The notes below the pieces were generated by a model. That model had not been told where the DNA came from. It did not search any database and saw only the letters and a list, made by a program, of their open reading frames with translations. The translations under genes were made by a program, and so were the position numbers. Positions 50,055-58,210 of a DNA stretch of 64,000 bases are shown here, piece after piece; position 1 is the stretch's first letter, and each line of letters starts with the position of its first letter. The stretch comes from Salinirubellus salinus (GTDB taxonomy: Archaea > Halobacteriota > Halobacteria > Halobacteriales > Haloarculaceae): assembly GCF_025231485.1 (NCBI RefSeq), contig NZ_CP104003.1:992001-1056000 (forward strand), in the 5' to 3' direction.

Positions 50055-50786
50055 ATGCAGTTCACCGACGACCTGGAGTTCGGTCACGAGGGGCGCAACG
50101 AGGTCTACGAGTACGTCGAGCAGCAGGGGACGGTGGACTACGAGGCGGCCCGCAAGGCGCTGGGGATGGGCGAGAGCGAGTTCGGGTCGTACGTGACGGT
50201 ACTCAAGCGCGATGGCGTCCTCGAACAGGAGGCGGACGAACTCCGGGTGAAGTTCGACGACGCCGGCCCGGAGTACCACGAGGTCGACGGGATGGAGTTC
50301 CTCATCCGGCAGGCGACACAGGACGACCTGCCGGCAGTGGTGGAGACCATCCACCGGGCGCTCGACGACGAGACGTACATCGTGGGGACGACGCTGGCCG
50401 ACGAGGTTGACCGCGACGAGGTGCTGCTCCGGCACAACGAGCTCTCCTCGCGCGTCGTGTTCGTCGCCACGGTGAACGGGGAGGTGGCCGGGTGGGTCCA
50501 CCTCGAACACCCGGAGACCCCCGCGCTCGCCCACACCGCCGAACTCACGCTCGGGGTCGTCAAGGACCACCGGGGCAAGGGCATCGGTCGGAAACTGCTG
50601 GCCCGTGGCTCGCACTGTGCTCGCGACCTCGGGACGGAGAAGCTCTACAACTCCGTCCCCACCACCAACGAGGGAGCCATCGCGTTCCTCGAGTCCGAGG
50701 GGTGGGAGACCGAGGCGATCCGCGAGGACCACTACAAGATCGACGGGGCGTACGTGGACGAGGTGATGATGGCCTACCGTCCATAG
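50055..50786 (+). CDS. HTH-GNAT acetyltransferase fusion
   Basis: A 243-residue protein with an N-terminal winged helix of about 65 residues (GRNEVYEYVEQQGTVDYEAA, then SEFGSYVTVLKRDGVLEQ). A GNAT acetyltransferase follows with acetyl-CoA loop TLGVVKDHRGKGIGRKLL and YNSVPTTNEGAIAFLESEGW. It could acetylate a small molecule or protein under transcriptional self-control, but neither is shown. ATG 50055 follows a leaderless-type promoter with a palindrome. A related hairpin element follows the stop. Confidence 0.8.
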   Translation: MQFTDDLEFGHEGRNEVYEYVEQQGTVDYEAARKALGMGESEFGSYVTVLKRDGVLEQEADELRVKFDDAGPEYHEVDGMEFLIRQATQDDLPAVVETIHRALDDETYIVGTTLADEVDRDEVLLRHNELSSRVVFVATVNGEVAGWVHLEHPETPALAHTAELTLGVVKDHRGKGIGRKLLARGSHCARDLGTEKLYNSVPTTNEGAIAFLESEGWETEAIREDHYKIDGAYVDEVMMAYRP

Positions 50787-50804
50787 CCCAACCTGTTTCG
50801 CTCG

Positions 50805-50821
50805 GGGCCGCTGCGCGGACC
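50805..50821 (+). terminator. Hairpin after the HTH-GNAT gene
   Basis: GG-g-CCGC pairs with GCGG-a-CC around loop TGC (one mismatch), 18 bases past the stop. The flanks (AACCTGTTTCGCTCGGG before, CCGCTC after) match those of the Lhr hairpin closely. The rest of the 180-base gap to the MaoC gene holds only the small inverted repeat AGGTG/CACCT near 50921-50937. Confidence 0.4.
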
Positions 50822-50966
50822 GCTCACGGCGGCTGGGCGCGCGACCCGACCGCGACCGCACCGCATCGACGTCCAATCTGTCGTATCGGCGTCCCCCACT
50901 GCCACGGTTCGTGCTCTGTCAGGTGGTGCGAACACCTCACATGCCGCTCTCCGACACCGGAGTGCC

Positions 50967-51422
50967 ATGCCCGACGACCGACGCTACTTCGAGGACCTGA
51001 CCGTGGGCGAGACGCACGACTGTGGGAGTATCGAGGTCACGCGCGAGGAGATGCTCGACTTCGCCGAGCGCTACGACCCACAGCCCATCCACGTCGACCC
51101 GGCGGCCGCCAGCGAGTCGATGTTCGGTGGCCTCGTCGCGAGCGGGTGGCTCACCTGTGCGCTGAGCGCCCGGTTGCTCGTACAGGGCTACATGAACGAC
51201 ACCGCGTCGCTCGGTGGCCGAGGGATGGACGACGTGCGCTGGCACGCCCCCGTCTACCCCGACACGACGCTGTCCGTGACGGTCGAACTGGTCGAGAAAC
51301 ACGCGGGCGAGAACCCCGCCTTCGGCCACACGCGGGTGACCGTGACGACGACAGGCGGCGAGGGCGAGACGGTGCTCACGATGGACGGCCTCGGCATCGT
51401 CGCCAAGCGCGACGGCCGGTGA
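50967..51422 (+). CDS. MaoC-family dehydratase
   Basis: A 151-residue single-hotdog-fold enoyl-CoA hydratase-like protein. RYFEDLTVGETHDCGSIEVT and the catalytic-type block FAERYDPQPIHVDPAAASES (Asp/His pair), then FGGLVASGWLTCAL. Family members hydrate enoyl-CoAs or act on other acyl chains; the substrate is unknown. ATG 50967. The stop is next to the small zinc protein encoded on the other strand. Confidence 0.88.
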   Translation: MPDDRRYFEDLTVGETHDCGSIEVTREEMLDFAERYDPQPIHVDPAAASESMFGGLVASGWLTCALSARLLVQGYMNDTASLGGRGMDDVRWHAPVYPDTTLSVTVELVEKHAGENPAFGHTRVTVTTTGGEGETVLTMDGLGIVAKRDGR

Positions 51423-51423
51423 C

Positions 51424-51579
51424 TCAGGGGAACTCCCCGTCCTCCAGCGGCTCGGCCACGACGCCGTCCTGCGTGGCCGGGCCTCTCGCGTGGGCCGCAC
51501 AGACCGCTCGGTCCTCCGCCCACGGGATGTGGAGTCTGACGGCGGCGGTCCGGTCGCACCCGTCCTCGGCACACTGCAT
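51424..51579 (-). CDS. Small Cys/His zinc-site protein (51 aa)
   Basis: A 51-residue peptide starting MQCAEDGCDRTAAVRLHIPW, with Cys3, Cys8, Cys27 and His30 (VCAAHARG) forming a probable zinc site. The small haloarchaeal family is unrecognised by name. The ATG is at 51579; a longer frame runs on upstream in the opposite strand of DUF456 and is not coding. Convergent with MaoC, two bases between stops. Confidence 0.6.
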   Translation of the reverse strand: MQCAEDGCDRTAAVRLHIPWAEDRAVCAAHARGPATQDGVVAEPLEDGEFP

Positions 51580-51623
51580 ACGCGCTCTTCGGCGGGGCGG
51601 GGACTCGGCCTTTTCGCCCCGGT

Positions 51624-52178
51624 TCAGACGGCGACGGCGAGGAGGAGCCCGACGAGGACCGTCGCCGTCAGCAGGGCCTGCATCACCGCCGAGGCGAGGA
51701 CGCCGACCGTGGCGACGGCGGCGACGCGTGCGCTCGCCTCCAGGTCCTCGCTCTCGCGCAACTCCAGCAGGAACACCGTCCCGGCGATACCGAGCAGGAG
51801 GCCAACGGGGCCGGCGACGAACACGAGCGGGAGCCCGACGGCGGCGGCGACGGCCGTCGTCTTGAGCGACGCGCCGCCGGCACGGGCCGTGAGCGCACCG
51901 CCGAAGAAGTCCACGACGAGCGCGGTCAGCCCGACGCCGACGAGCAGGACGAGCACGAACGGGCCGGGGTCGGTGTACCCCGTCGACCACCAGTACAGCC
52001 CGACACCGACGAGCGAGAGTCCCGCGCCGGGCAACAGCGGGACGACGCTCCCCACCACCCCGAGCACGCAGAGCGCGACGGCGAGCAGGAGTGCCGTCTC
52101 GAAGCCGAACAGTTCGGCGGGGAGTCCGGGGACCGACCGGACTGCGAGCGGGAGTCCCACCCCGACGAGCGGCGTCAT
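51624..52178 (-). CDS. DUF456 family membrane protein
   Basis: A 184-residue integral membrane protein with about five hydrophobic helices and the family block PLLPGAGLSLVGVGLYWWSTG; the Ala/Val-rich C-terminal half includes DFFGGALTARAGGASLKTTA. DUF456 proteins are of unknown function. The start lies in the stop of the tmcA gene (overlap of four bases), so it is cotranscribed with it on the minus strand. Confidence 0.8.
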   Translation of the reverse strand: MTPLVGVGLPLAVRSVPGLPAELFGFETALLLAVALCVLGVVGSVVPLLPGAGLSLVGVGLYWWSTGYTDPGPFVLVLLVGVGLTALVVDFFGGALTARAGGASLKTTAVAAAVGLPLVFVAGPVGLLLGIAGTVFLLELRESEDLEASARVAAVATVGVLASAVMQALLTATVLVGLLLAVAV

Positions 52179-54424
52179 CGGTAGCGCGCCGCCTCCTCGG
52201 CGGCCACGTCGGTCCCGTAGCGGTCCACCAGCGGTCGGTAGGCGTCACCCAGCGACCGCATCGTCGCCCGCTTCGACACGTACGAGAGGTCGTCGGCGAC
52301 CCACTCCCAGTCCCGGGCCTGCAGCACCTTCCTGACGAGCAACCGCTCCGCGCTGGCGTCGAGCGCGTCCACGCCGTCGACCAGCGCGCGAGTGGCGAGC
52401 CCGCGGAACGGGCGGGGGGCGGCGTCGTACATCCCCGGTCCGTAGGCGGCGCTGGCGACGAGGCGCCACTCGCGTGCGGTCAGGTCCAGCGGGACCGGGG
52501 CGTCCGTCGCGGCGAGCACGCCGCGGACGACGTCCGGGTCGGCCCCGTCGAGGGCGTCGGCGAGCACAGACGGGAGCCGCCGGGCGAGGAACGTCGCCGA
52601 GCGGTCGTGGAGTTCGCGCCCGGCGTCGGTGAGCGGCCGCACCATCAGTGCGCTGTGCTCGCCCGAGCGGTCGTTCCGGGTGGTCGAGAGGTGGACCGAG
52701 CGGAAGCCGTTCCGCTCCCAGAACCGGAGGAGGTCCGGGGTCGCGCCGTAGCCGACGCCGAGGTAGTCGACCGGGTCGGGCCACGGGCCGCCAGCCCGCA
52801 GCTCGGCGACGACCTCGTCCAGCAGCCGCGAGCCGAGGCCCCGGGAGCGGACGGCGTGGTGCGTGGCGATGCGGAGGACACGGACCCCGACGGGTTCGCC
52901 GGCGTCCTCGTCCCGGAGTTGCGAGGTCAGCAGGTCCGGGAGCATGTTCCCGCGGACGCGTTCGCCCTCGTACATCCGTCGGCGACGGTCGGCCGAGAGC
53001 CCGCCCTCGCGCGCCAGCAGCGCCACGGCGACGACGTGTCCGTCGTGCAGGAGGGCCCGGACGGCGACGTTGGGCGCGTCGAGGAGTCGGGCGAGGTCGT
53101 CCGGTTCGGTGCGGTAGTGCGCGAGGACCAGCAGGCCGAACGCCTCGCGCAGGCGGTTCTCGTCCGCCAGCAGCGCCTCGGCGTCGAGCGTGCGGTACTC
53201 GCAGGCATCGGGGGCGGCGTCGGTGACCAGCTGGTCGGCCGGCGGCCCGGCGTCGAGCAGGAGCGCCCGGAACGCCCACACCTCCACGGGGTCGCCGGCG
53301 GCGTACCGGATGGGTTCGGTCATCGTCACGTCGGTCACCTCGCGTCCCGCGTCGGCCAGTCGGTCGCGGAACCGGACGTCGAAGCCGCGGCCGGTCCCCT
53401 CGTAGCCGTGGACGGTGGTGGCGTAGGCGACCGGTGGCCCGGCGAGGAACGCCGCGAGGGTGTCGACAGGGAGCGCCGCGGCCTCGTCGACGACGACGGC
53501 GTCGAACTCGCCGACGCGGTGGGTCGCCTCGGGCGGGTCGAGGAACCGCAGTTCGCCCCCCGTGGTCGAGACGACGCGCCGTCCGTCAGCGCCGTCGAGC
53601 GACCCGAGCGACTCGAGGAGTTCCTCGGCCCGCGCGAGCACCTCCCGCGCGTTCCGCGACCCGGGGGCGGTGACGAGGACGCGTCGGCCCTCGGCGACCA
53701 GCGCACCGGCGGCGAGGCCGGCGGCGCTCGATTTCCCCCGTCCCCGGTCCGCCGAGAGGACGACCACCCCCGCGTCGTGGAGCGACTCCAGCGCCGCGAC
53801 GGCGGCCCGCTGGTCGTCGGTCAGGCAGGCGTCGTAGGCCGCCTCGGGGAAGGTTCGGTCCCCACGAGTCCCGTCGCCGCCGTCGTCGACCCACCGGACG
53901 CGCAGCGCTGGGTGGGTCAGCCCGTCGCGTTCGAGGGTCCCCGAGTCGGCGTCGTAGATGGCGACCCCGGGGTGGGCACGGAGCGTATCCACGAGGCGGC
54001 GTCGGAAGTGCCCCGTGACCGCGTCGGCCGTGAACGGTGGCGCGGCGAGCGAGTCCGCGAGGCCGTCCGGTGCGGTGGGCCACGCGTCGAGCGGCGGGGT
54101 GAGCAACACGAGGAGTCCACCGCCGTCGACGGCACCCACGGCGCGGCCGATGGCGTTCGGTCGGGTCTGGTCGTGACAGTCGAGGACCACCGTGGTCCGC
54201 GTGGTGCCGAGGAGGGACGTGGACTCGTCGAGCGAGAGCTCCTCGGCGGCACAGATCCGGCGGTCGGCGACGACCGTCCGGTCGCCCATCGGCACGTCGG
54301 CGGCGTCGAGGGCACGTTCCGCGGCGTCGGCGGTCGCCTCGCGACTGCCGGCGAGGACGAGGAGCCGTCGCTCGTTCGTGGCGAGGGCTTCCTCGCGGAG
54401 GGCACGGACGGCGTCGGCTAACAC
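52175..54424 (-). CDS. tmcA: tRNA(Met) cytidine acetyltransferase
   Basis: A roughly 749-residue enzyme making N4-acetylcytidine in RNA using acetyl-CoA and ATP. A helicase-like ATPase domain carries Walker A SADRGRGKSSAAG (near residue 215) and VVVDEAAALP (DEAA). A GNAT domain follows with RVLRIATHHAVRSRGLGSRL, then LGVGYGATPDLLRFWERNGF and a C-terminal helical tRNA-binding part. GTG 54424 is chosen; a TTG at 54451 could add nine residues. Archaeal orthologues modify tRNA and rRNA. It is cotranscribed with DUF456. Confidence 0.93.
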   Translation of the reverse strand: MLADAVRALREEALATNERRLLVLAGSREATADAAERALDAADVPMGDRTVVADRRICAAEELSLDESTSLLGTTRTTVVLDCHDQTRPNAIGRAVGAVDGGGLLVLLTPPLDAWPTAPDGLADSLAAPPFTADAVTGHFRRRLVDTLRAHPGVAIYDADSGTLERDGLTHPALRVRWVDDGGDGTRGDRTFPEAAYDACLTDDQRAAVAALESLHDAGVVVLSADRGRGKSSAAGLAAGALVAEGRRVLVTAPGSRNAREVLARAEELLESLGSLDGADGRRVVSTTGGELRFLDPPEATHRVGEFDAVVVDEAAALPVDTLAAFLAGPPVAYATTVHGYEGTGRGFDVRFRDRLADAGREVTDVTMTEPIRYAAGDPVEVWAFRALLLDAGPPADQLVTDAAPDACEYRTLDAEALLADENRLREAFGLLVLAHYRTEPDDLARLLDAPNVAVRALLHDGHVVAVALLAREGGLSADRRRRMYEGERVRGNMLPDLLTSQLRDEDAGEPVGVRVLRIATHHAVRSRGLGSRLLDEVVAELRAGGPWPDPVDYLGVGYGATPDLLRFWERNGFRSVHLSTTRNDRSGEHSALMVRPLTDAGRELHDRSATFLARRLPSVLADALDGADPDVVRGVLAATDAPVPLDLTAREWRLVASAAYGPGMYDAAPRPFRGLATRALVDGVDALDASAERLLVRKVLQARDWEWVADDLSYVSKRATMRSLGDAYRPLVDRYGTDVAAEEAARYR

Positions 54425-54530
54425 ACCATCTCTTGGGCGGGGACGGGGCAAGACCCCTTCGCCAGCGACGGACCGCCGTGGCGAGCGAGGGCGTGTGCCG
54501 CCGTGACAGTCGCGAGACCGTTCAAAAGCG

Positions 54531-54538
54531 TTTTTATG
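54531..54538 (+). promoter_or_regulatory. TATA box of the L7Ae operon
   Basis: TTTTTATG sits about 166 bases before ATG 54700, so transcription should start near 54560 with a leader of about 140 bases. Such a leader is long for haloarchaea. Confidence 0.5.
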
Positions 54539-54560
54539 CCCCGATTCGGTAACTGAGGGT

Positions 54561-54690
54561 ACAGCCTGCGCGGGGCTGTGATGCTCCTAGCCTCTCAGGA
54601 TTCCGCGCCGCACCGGGCGGCGCGAGGACGGGACCCGGACTCGGGGACTGTCCGACAGGCGGGGGAGCGCGAGCCCACGCGCGGGAGGTG
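54561..54690 (+). other. Structured leader of the L7Ae-S28e-L24e-ndk operon
   Basis: The predicted leader holds several perfect stems. ACAGCC/GGCTGT is at 54561-54579. CGCGCCGC/GCGGCGCG with loop ACCGG is at 54604-54624. CCCG/CGGG and CTGT/ACAG follow near 54636-54658. A Shine-Dalgarno GGAGGTG is at 54684-54690. L7Ae binds kink-turn RNA and is known in archaea to bind its own leader, so autoregulation is possible, although no clean kink-turn was found. Confidence 0.5.
54604..54624 (+). repeat. Perfect 8-base hairpin in the L7Ae leader
   Basis: Arms CGCGCCGC and GCGGCGCG with the loop ACCGG. It is the strongest stem in the leader. Confidence 0.5.
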
Positions 54691-54699
54691 AACACCACA

Positions 54700-55062
54700 A
54701 TGTCAGTATACGTAGATTTCGACGTCCCGGCCGAACTCGAGGAGGACGCGCTCGAGGCCCTCGAGGTCGCCCGAGACACAGGTAGCGTACGAAAGGGGAC
54801 CAACGAGACGACGAAGGCCGTCGAGCGCGGCAACGCGGCGCTCGTCTTCGTCGCCGAGGACGTCTCCCCGGAAGAAGTCGTGATGCACCTGCCGGATCTC
54901 TGTGCCGAGAAGGAGATCCCGTACCTCTTCGTCGGCACGCAGGACGACGTCGGCCACGCGGCCGGCCTCGAGGTCGGCAGTGCGGCAGCCGCCATCGTCG
55001 ACGCTGGCGAGGCCGCCAGCGACGTGGACGACATCGCGGCGAAGCTCGAGGAACTCCGGTAA
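54700..55062 (+). CDS. rpl7ae: Ribosomal protein L7Ae
   Basis: A 120-residue large-subunit protein that also binds kink-turns in box C/D and H/ACA RNAs and in RNase [21 protein letters not shown], then [20 protein letters not shown] (RNA-binding signature), and [23 protein letters not shown] 54700 follows a Shine-Dalgarno GGAGGTG at 54684-54690. First gene of the operon with S28e, L24e and ndk, an order standard in euryarchaea. Confidence 0.97.
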   Translation: MSVYVDFDVPAELEEDALEALEVARDTGSVRKGTNETTKAVERGNAALVFVAEDVSPEEVVMHLPDLCAEKEIPYLFVGTQDDVGHAAGLEVGSAAAAIVDAGEAASDVDDIAAKLEELR

Positions 55063-55063
55063 G

Positions 55064-55288
55064 ATGTCCGCGGAAGAGGGAGGCTCCGATTCCACGCCCG
55101 CCGAGGTCATCGAGATCGTCGGCAAGACCGGGATGCACGGCGAGGCCATGCAGGTCAAGTGCCGCATCCAGGAGGGCTCGAATCAGGGCCGCATCATCGC
55201 GCGAAACGTCATGGGTCCGGTCCGCGTGGGCGACGTCATCCAGCTCCGCGAGACCGCCCGCGAAGCCGACGCCATCGGTGGTCGATAA
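55064..55288 (+). CDS. rps28e: Ribosomal protein S28e
   Basis: A 74-residue small-subunit protein: [20 protein letters not shown], then [20 protein letters not shown], and [20 protein letters not shown] at the C-terminus, all typical. ATG 55064 is one base after the L7Ae stop; its stop shares one base with the L24e start. The acidic N-terminal [11 protein letters not shown] is the haloarchaeal extension. Confidence 0.96.
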   Translation: MSAEEGGSDSTPAEVIEIVGKTGMHGEAMQVKCRIQEGSNQGRIIARNVMGPVRVGDVIQLRETAREADAIGGR

Positions 55289-55701
55289 TGGTCCAAAAGC
55301 GAACCTGTGACTACACCGGCGAGGACATCGAGCCCGGCACGGGCATCATGTACGTCGCCAACGACGGCACCATCCTCCACTTCGTCGACTCGAAGGCGGA
55401 GAAGAACTACCTGATGGGCCGCGAGGCCCGCGACCTGGAGTGGACCAGCGCCGGCCGCGCCAACAAGGGTCCCGCACAGGAGCAGGTCGAGGCCGAACCC
55501 GAGCCCGAACCGGTCGAGGAGACCGAGACGGAGGAGGAAGCGGCCGAGGGCGCCGCGCCCGACCTCGAAGCGGTCGAGGAGGACGCCGAGGAAGTGCAGG
55601 ACGACGCCGAGGCGGTCGACGCGGACGTCGACGAGGGCGCTGAGTCCGAGGAAGCCGAAGCCGAGACCGAGACCGACGACGAGGAGGACGACGAGGAATG
55701 A
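55288..55701 (+). CDS. rpl24e: Ribosomal protein L24e with long acidic C-terminal extension
   Basis: The first 62 residues are a normal L24e: [20 protein letters not shown] with metal-type Cys, then [20 protein letters not shown] and LEWT. A further 75 or so residues are almost wholly Glu, Asp, Ala and Pro, giving 137 in total against about 60 in most archaea. The tail is in frame and has the codon style of the operon. ATG 55288 overlaps the S28e stop. The ndk ATG lies in its TGA. Confidence 0.93.
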   Translation: MVQKRTCDYTGEDIEPGTGIMYVANDGTILHFVDSKAEKNYLMGREARDLEWTSAGRANKGPAQEQVEAEPEPEPVEETETEEEAAEGAAPDLEAVEEDAEEVQDDAEAVDADVDEGAESEEAEAETETDDEEDDEE

Positions 55702-56177
55702 GCCACCACGACGAGCGCACCTTCGTGATGGTCAAGCCCGACGGCGTCCAGCGCGGCCTCATCGGGGACATCGTCTCCCGCTTCGAGGACCGCGGCCTGA
55801 AGATGGTCGGCGGGAAGTTCATGCAGATCGACGAGGAGCTCGCCCACGAGCACTACGGCGAGCACGAGGGCAAGCCGTTCTTCGACGGTCTCGTCGAGTT
55901 CATCACCTCCGGACCCGTCTTCGCGATGGTCTGGGAGGGTGCCGACGCGACCCGCCAGGTCCGCAAGATGATGGGCGAGACCGACCCCGCCGAGTCCCCG
56001 CCGGGTACCATCCGCGGCGACTACGGACTCGACCTCGGTCAGAACGTCATCCACGGCTCGGACCACGAGGACGAGGGTGCGAACGAGCGTGAGATCGCGC
56101 TGTTCTTCGACGAGGCGGAACTCGTCGACTGGGAGCTGGACTCCGCGGCGTGGGTCTACGAAGACGAGGACCACTGA
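55698..56177 (+). CDS. ndk: Nucleoside diphosphate kinase
   Basis: Equilibrates nucleoside triphosphates through a phosphohistidine. 159 residues: [35 protein letters not shown], and the active-site block [20 protein letters not shown] with His119. ATG 55698 overlaps the L24e stop (ATGA). The haloarchaeal enzyme is typical in its acidic composition. Last gene of the ribosomal operon, which ends in strong hairpins. Confidence 0.97.
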   Translation: MSHHDERTFVMVKPDGVQRGLIGDIVSRFEDRGLKMVGGKFMQIDEELAHEHYGEHEGKPFFDGLVEFITSGPVFAMVWEGADATRQVRKMMGETDPAESPPGTIRGDYGLDLGQNVIHGSDHEDEGANEREIALFFDEAELVDWELDSAAWVYEDEDH

Positions 56178-56217
56178 ACGAGCGAGCGTCGGCTGGCCCT
56201 CGGGCCGCCACGCTCGT
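56178..56217 (+). terminator. Nested hairpin directly after ndk
   Basis: CGAGCGT and ACGCTCG (56183-56189/56210-56216) enclose GGCCC-TC-GGGCC. The CGAGCG half-site also occurs twice in the left arm, so two registers are possible. Confidence 0.4.
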
Positions 56218-56261
56218 CACCGCGATTCACTCCCGACCGTCAGCCCTCGAGCGACGGCTCC

Positions 56262-56286
56262 GGAACCCGGACGGGGTCCGGGTTCC
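56262..56286 (+). terminator. Strong 11-base hairpin before the Yip1-like gene
   Basis: GGAACCCGGAC and GTCCGGGTTCC pair perfectly around GGG. It is the longest short-loop stem in the window, 85 bases after the ndk stop and 23 bases before the GTG at 56309. It could be a terminator, or part of the next gene's leader. Confidence 0.55.
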
Positions 56287-56308
56287 CCCTCGCTCAACGT
56301 AGTTTGAA

Positions 56309-56959
56309 GTGTTCAGCGGGCGACCGACACGTGTGATAGCCCTCCTCACGAATCCAGATGCCTTCTTCGAAGCGCGACACGAGTCACCGTCCCTCCTCGG
56401 CCCGGCACTCGTCGTGACGCTGGTCGGTCTCGCCGGCGTCGTCGGGAGTTACCCCATCCTCCAGGCGACGCTCACGGCACTCCCTGCCGAGGCCGGCGCG
56501 TTCGTCACCGCCATCCAGGTGTTCGGTGCCGTCTTCGCCCTCGTGGCCACGTACGTGATCTGGCTCCTGTACGCGGTGGCGTTCCACGTCGTCGGATCGG
56601 TGGCGTTCGACGCGAGCGGCGAGTTCCGGACCACCCTGACGCTCGTCGGCTGGGGGTTCGTCCCGGCCGTCTTCGGTGCCATCGTCGGCGCGGGGGCCAA
56701 CTTCGTCGTCTTCTCCGGCGTCAGGTTCCCGCAGGACCCGCAGGCCGTCCAGTCGTTCGTCCAGCAACTCCAGTCGCGCCCCGAGTTCCTCGTCTCGGGA
56801 CTGGTCGGTATCGTCTTCCTGCTCTGGAGTGCGTTCCTCTGGACGTTCGCGGTGCGACACGCCGAGTCCCTCGGCCTGCGGGAGGCCGGGTTGACCGTCG
56901 CCGGGCCGGTGGCGCTGGCCCTGGTACTCAGACTGAACGGCATCTTCGGGGTGGTCTGA
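56309..56959 (+). CDS. Yip1-domain membrane protein
   Basis: A 216-residue protein with about five membrane helices. After VIALLTNPDAFFEARHESPS comes the first long helix, and TYVIWLLYAVAFHVVGSVAF and a Gly-rich VGWGFVPAVFGAIVGAG match the Yip1/YIPF family, with function unknown in archaea. GTG 56309 is taken; a GTG at 56333 would give 208 residues. The next gene starts directly after its stop, so it belongs to the CARDB-ABC operon. Confidence 0.72.
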   Translation: MFSGRPTRVIALLTNPDAFFEARHESPSLLGPALVVTLVGLAGVVGSYPILQATLTALPAEAGAFVTAIQVFGAVFALVATYVIWLLYAVAFHVVGSVAFDASGEFRTTLTLVGWGFVPAVFGAIVGAGANFVVFSGVRFPQDPQAVQSFVQQLQSRPEFLVSGLVGIVFLLWSAFLWTFAVRHAESLGLREAGLTVAGPVALALVLRLNGIFGVV

Positions 56960-58207
56960 GTGGGGCGTGGCTTCTCCGTCGTACTCGCGCTCGTCGTCCT
57001 CTGCTCGGCGTTCGCGGGGGTCGGGTTCGTCGCCGGCACGACGCCGCTGAACGCCGCGGTCACGAACGTCACGGTCACGCCGGACCCCGCGGTGCCGGGC
57101 GAGCGGCTCGTCGCCGAGGTGACCATCGAGAACTTCGCGTCGAGCAGCGAGGCCTACCGCATCGACGCCGTCGCCATCCGGAACGCGGGCGGCCGGCTCG
57201 ACGAGCTCTCCCGGGTCGAGGACCCCGGTGTCATCTCGCCGGGCGGGTCGCTCACCGTCCCGTTCGGGCTACGGTTCCGCGACCCCGGCGAGAAGACGTT
57301 CCGGGTCGTCGTCTACGGCGAGGGCCAGCAGACCGAGGACGACCTCCAGCTGACCTACCCGCTACGCGTGTCCGTGACCGACGCGACACCGAAGGTGGAG
57401 GTGGACCTCCGTCGGCCGGTGGCCGGTGTGACCACGAACGCGACCGTGACGCTGGCGAACGGCGTCGACCGCGAGCTTCGGAACGTGGAGGTGCGGCTCG
57501 ACGGTGACGTGACCGTGGAGCGGCCGCGGCGCGTCCGGTCGACACTCGCCGCCGGGGAGACCACCACGTTCGGGTTCGAGGTGACCCCCGAGACGGCGGG
57601 CGAGACCGACCTCGACGCGACGGTCGAGTACACGCTGGCCGGGGGACCGACCCGGACCGTGAACGCGTCCACGACCGTCACGACCCGCGAACTCGACGAC
57701 CGGGTCCGCCTCCGTGGGAACGTCTCGGGTGGGCAGGTGCTCGTGACGGCGACCAACCTCGGGAACGTGGCCGTCGAGAAGCTCGTCCTCGACGCCAGTG
57801 GCGACGGGGCTTCGGTCGGCGAGCGAGTGGTGTCGACGCTGGCCACCGGCGAGTCCCGCACGGTCGCGCTCCCGGTCGAGTCGCTCGACGCGCCAGACGG
57901 GGTGGCCACGGTCTCCGTCGCCGGGACCTACGAGGTGGCGGACCAGCCACGGGAGGTCGACGGCGACACTGTCGTGCTCCGCCGGGCGGTGGCGCTGAAC
58001 GCGACTGCCGCCGACGGCGGTGTCTCCGTCCAGGTCTCGAACCTCGGGTCCGTCTCGGTCGAACGCGTGGTTGTCCGCGGGTCCGCGCCGGACGCGATGG
58101 TCGGGCAGGCCGTCGTCCCCACGCTGGCCCCCGGCGGATCCGCGACGGTGACGCTCCCCGTGAGCGGCCTCCGCCGTTCGGCCGACGTGTCGGTCACTGG
58201 TCGATAG
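56960..58207 (+). CDS. Exported CARDB/COG1361-type repeat protein, first part (ends at in-frame TAG)
   Basis: 415 residues. A secretion signal (MGRGFSVVLALVVLCSAFAGVGFVAG, given in part) is followed by four Ig-like CARDB-type repeats, with strands such as VEVRLDGDVTVERPRR and VLVTATNLGNVAVEKL. It stops at TAG 58205-58207 but the same frame is open on from 58208 to 58711, where the membrane anchor is. Comparison of the last two repeats puts the TAG exactly where the previous repeat has Tyr (AGTYEV vs TGR-stop-EV). It is therefore probably one 583-residue protein interrupted by a nonsense codon or read error. Confidence 0.75.
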   Translation: MGRGFSVVLALVVLCSAFAGVGFVAGTTPLNAAVTNVTVTPDPAVPGERLVAEVTIENFASSSEAYRIDAVAIRNAGGRLDELSRVEDPGVISPGGSLTVPFGLRFRDPGEKTFRVVVYGEGQQTEDDLQLTYPLRVSVTDATPKVEVDLRRPVAGVTTNATVTLANGVDRELRNVEVRLDGDVTVERPRRVRSTLAAGETTTFGFEVTPETAGETDLDATVEYTLAGGPTRTVNASTTVTTRELDDRVRLRGNVSGGQVLVTATNLGNVAVEKLVLDASGDGASVGERVVSTLATGESRTVALPVESLDAPDGVATVSVAGTYEVADQPREVDGDTVVLRRAVALNATAADGGVSVQVSNLGSVSVERVVVRGSAPDAMVGQAVVPTLAPGGSATVTLPVSGLRRSADVSVTGR

Positions 58208-58210
58208 GAG

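Noticed and set aside
52091-54421. Very long plus-strand open frame (776 codons) opposite tmcA
   Set aside because: It is an antisense shadow: Arg/Val/Gly-rich translation without domains, while tmcA has all family motifs on the other strand. Similar shadows lie opposite lhr, Cdc48, hisC and fixC.
54576-54602. Kink-turn in the L7Ae leader
   Set aside because: No stem junction with opposed GA pairs and a three-base bulge was found.
54561-54690. Box C/D RNA or SRP/RNase P RNA in the gap before L7Ae
   Set aside because: GTGATG and CTCAGG resemble boxes C and D but do not match their consensus, and the long RNA signatures are absent. It is treated as a leader.
58205-58207. TAG read as pyrrolysine
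   Set aside because: TAG ends many other genes here as the ordinary stop (e.g. those ending 7843, 21851, 26345, 29605, 39150), and no pylS/pylT genes are in view. A nonsense change or read error is more likely.
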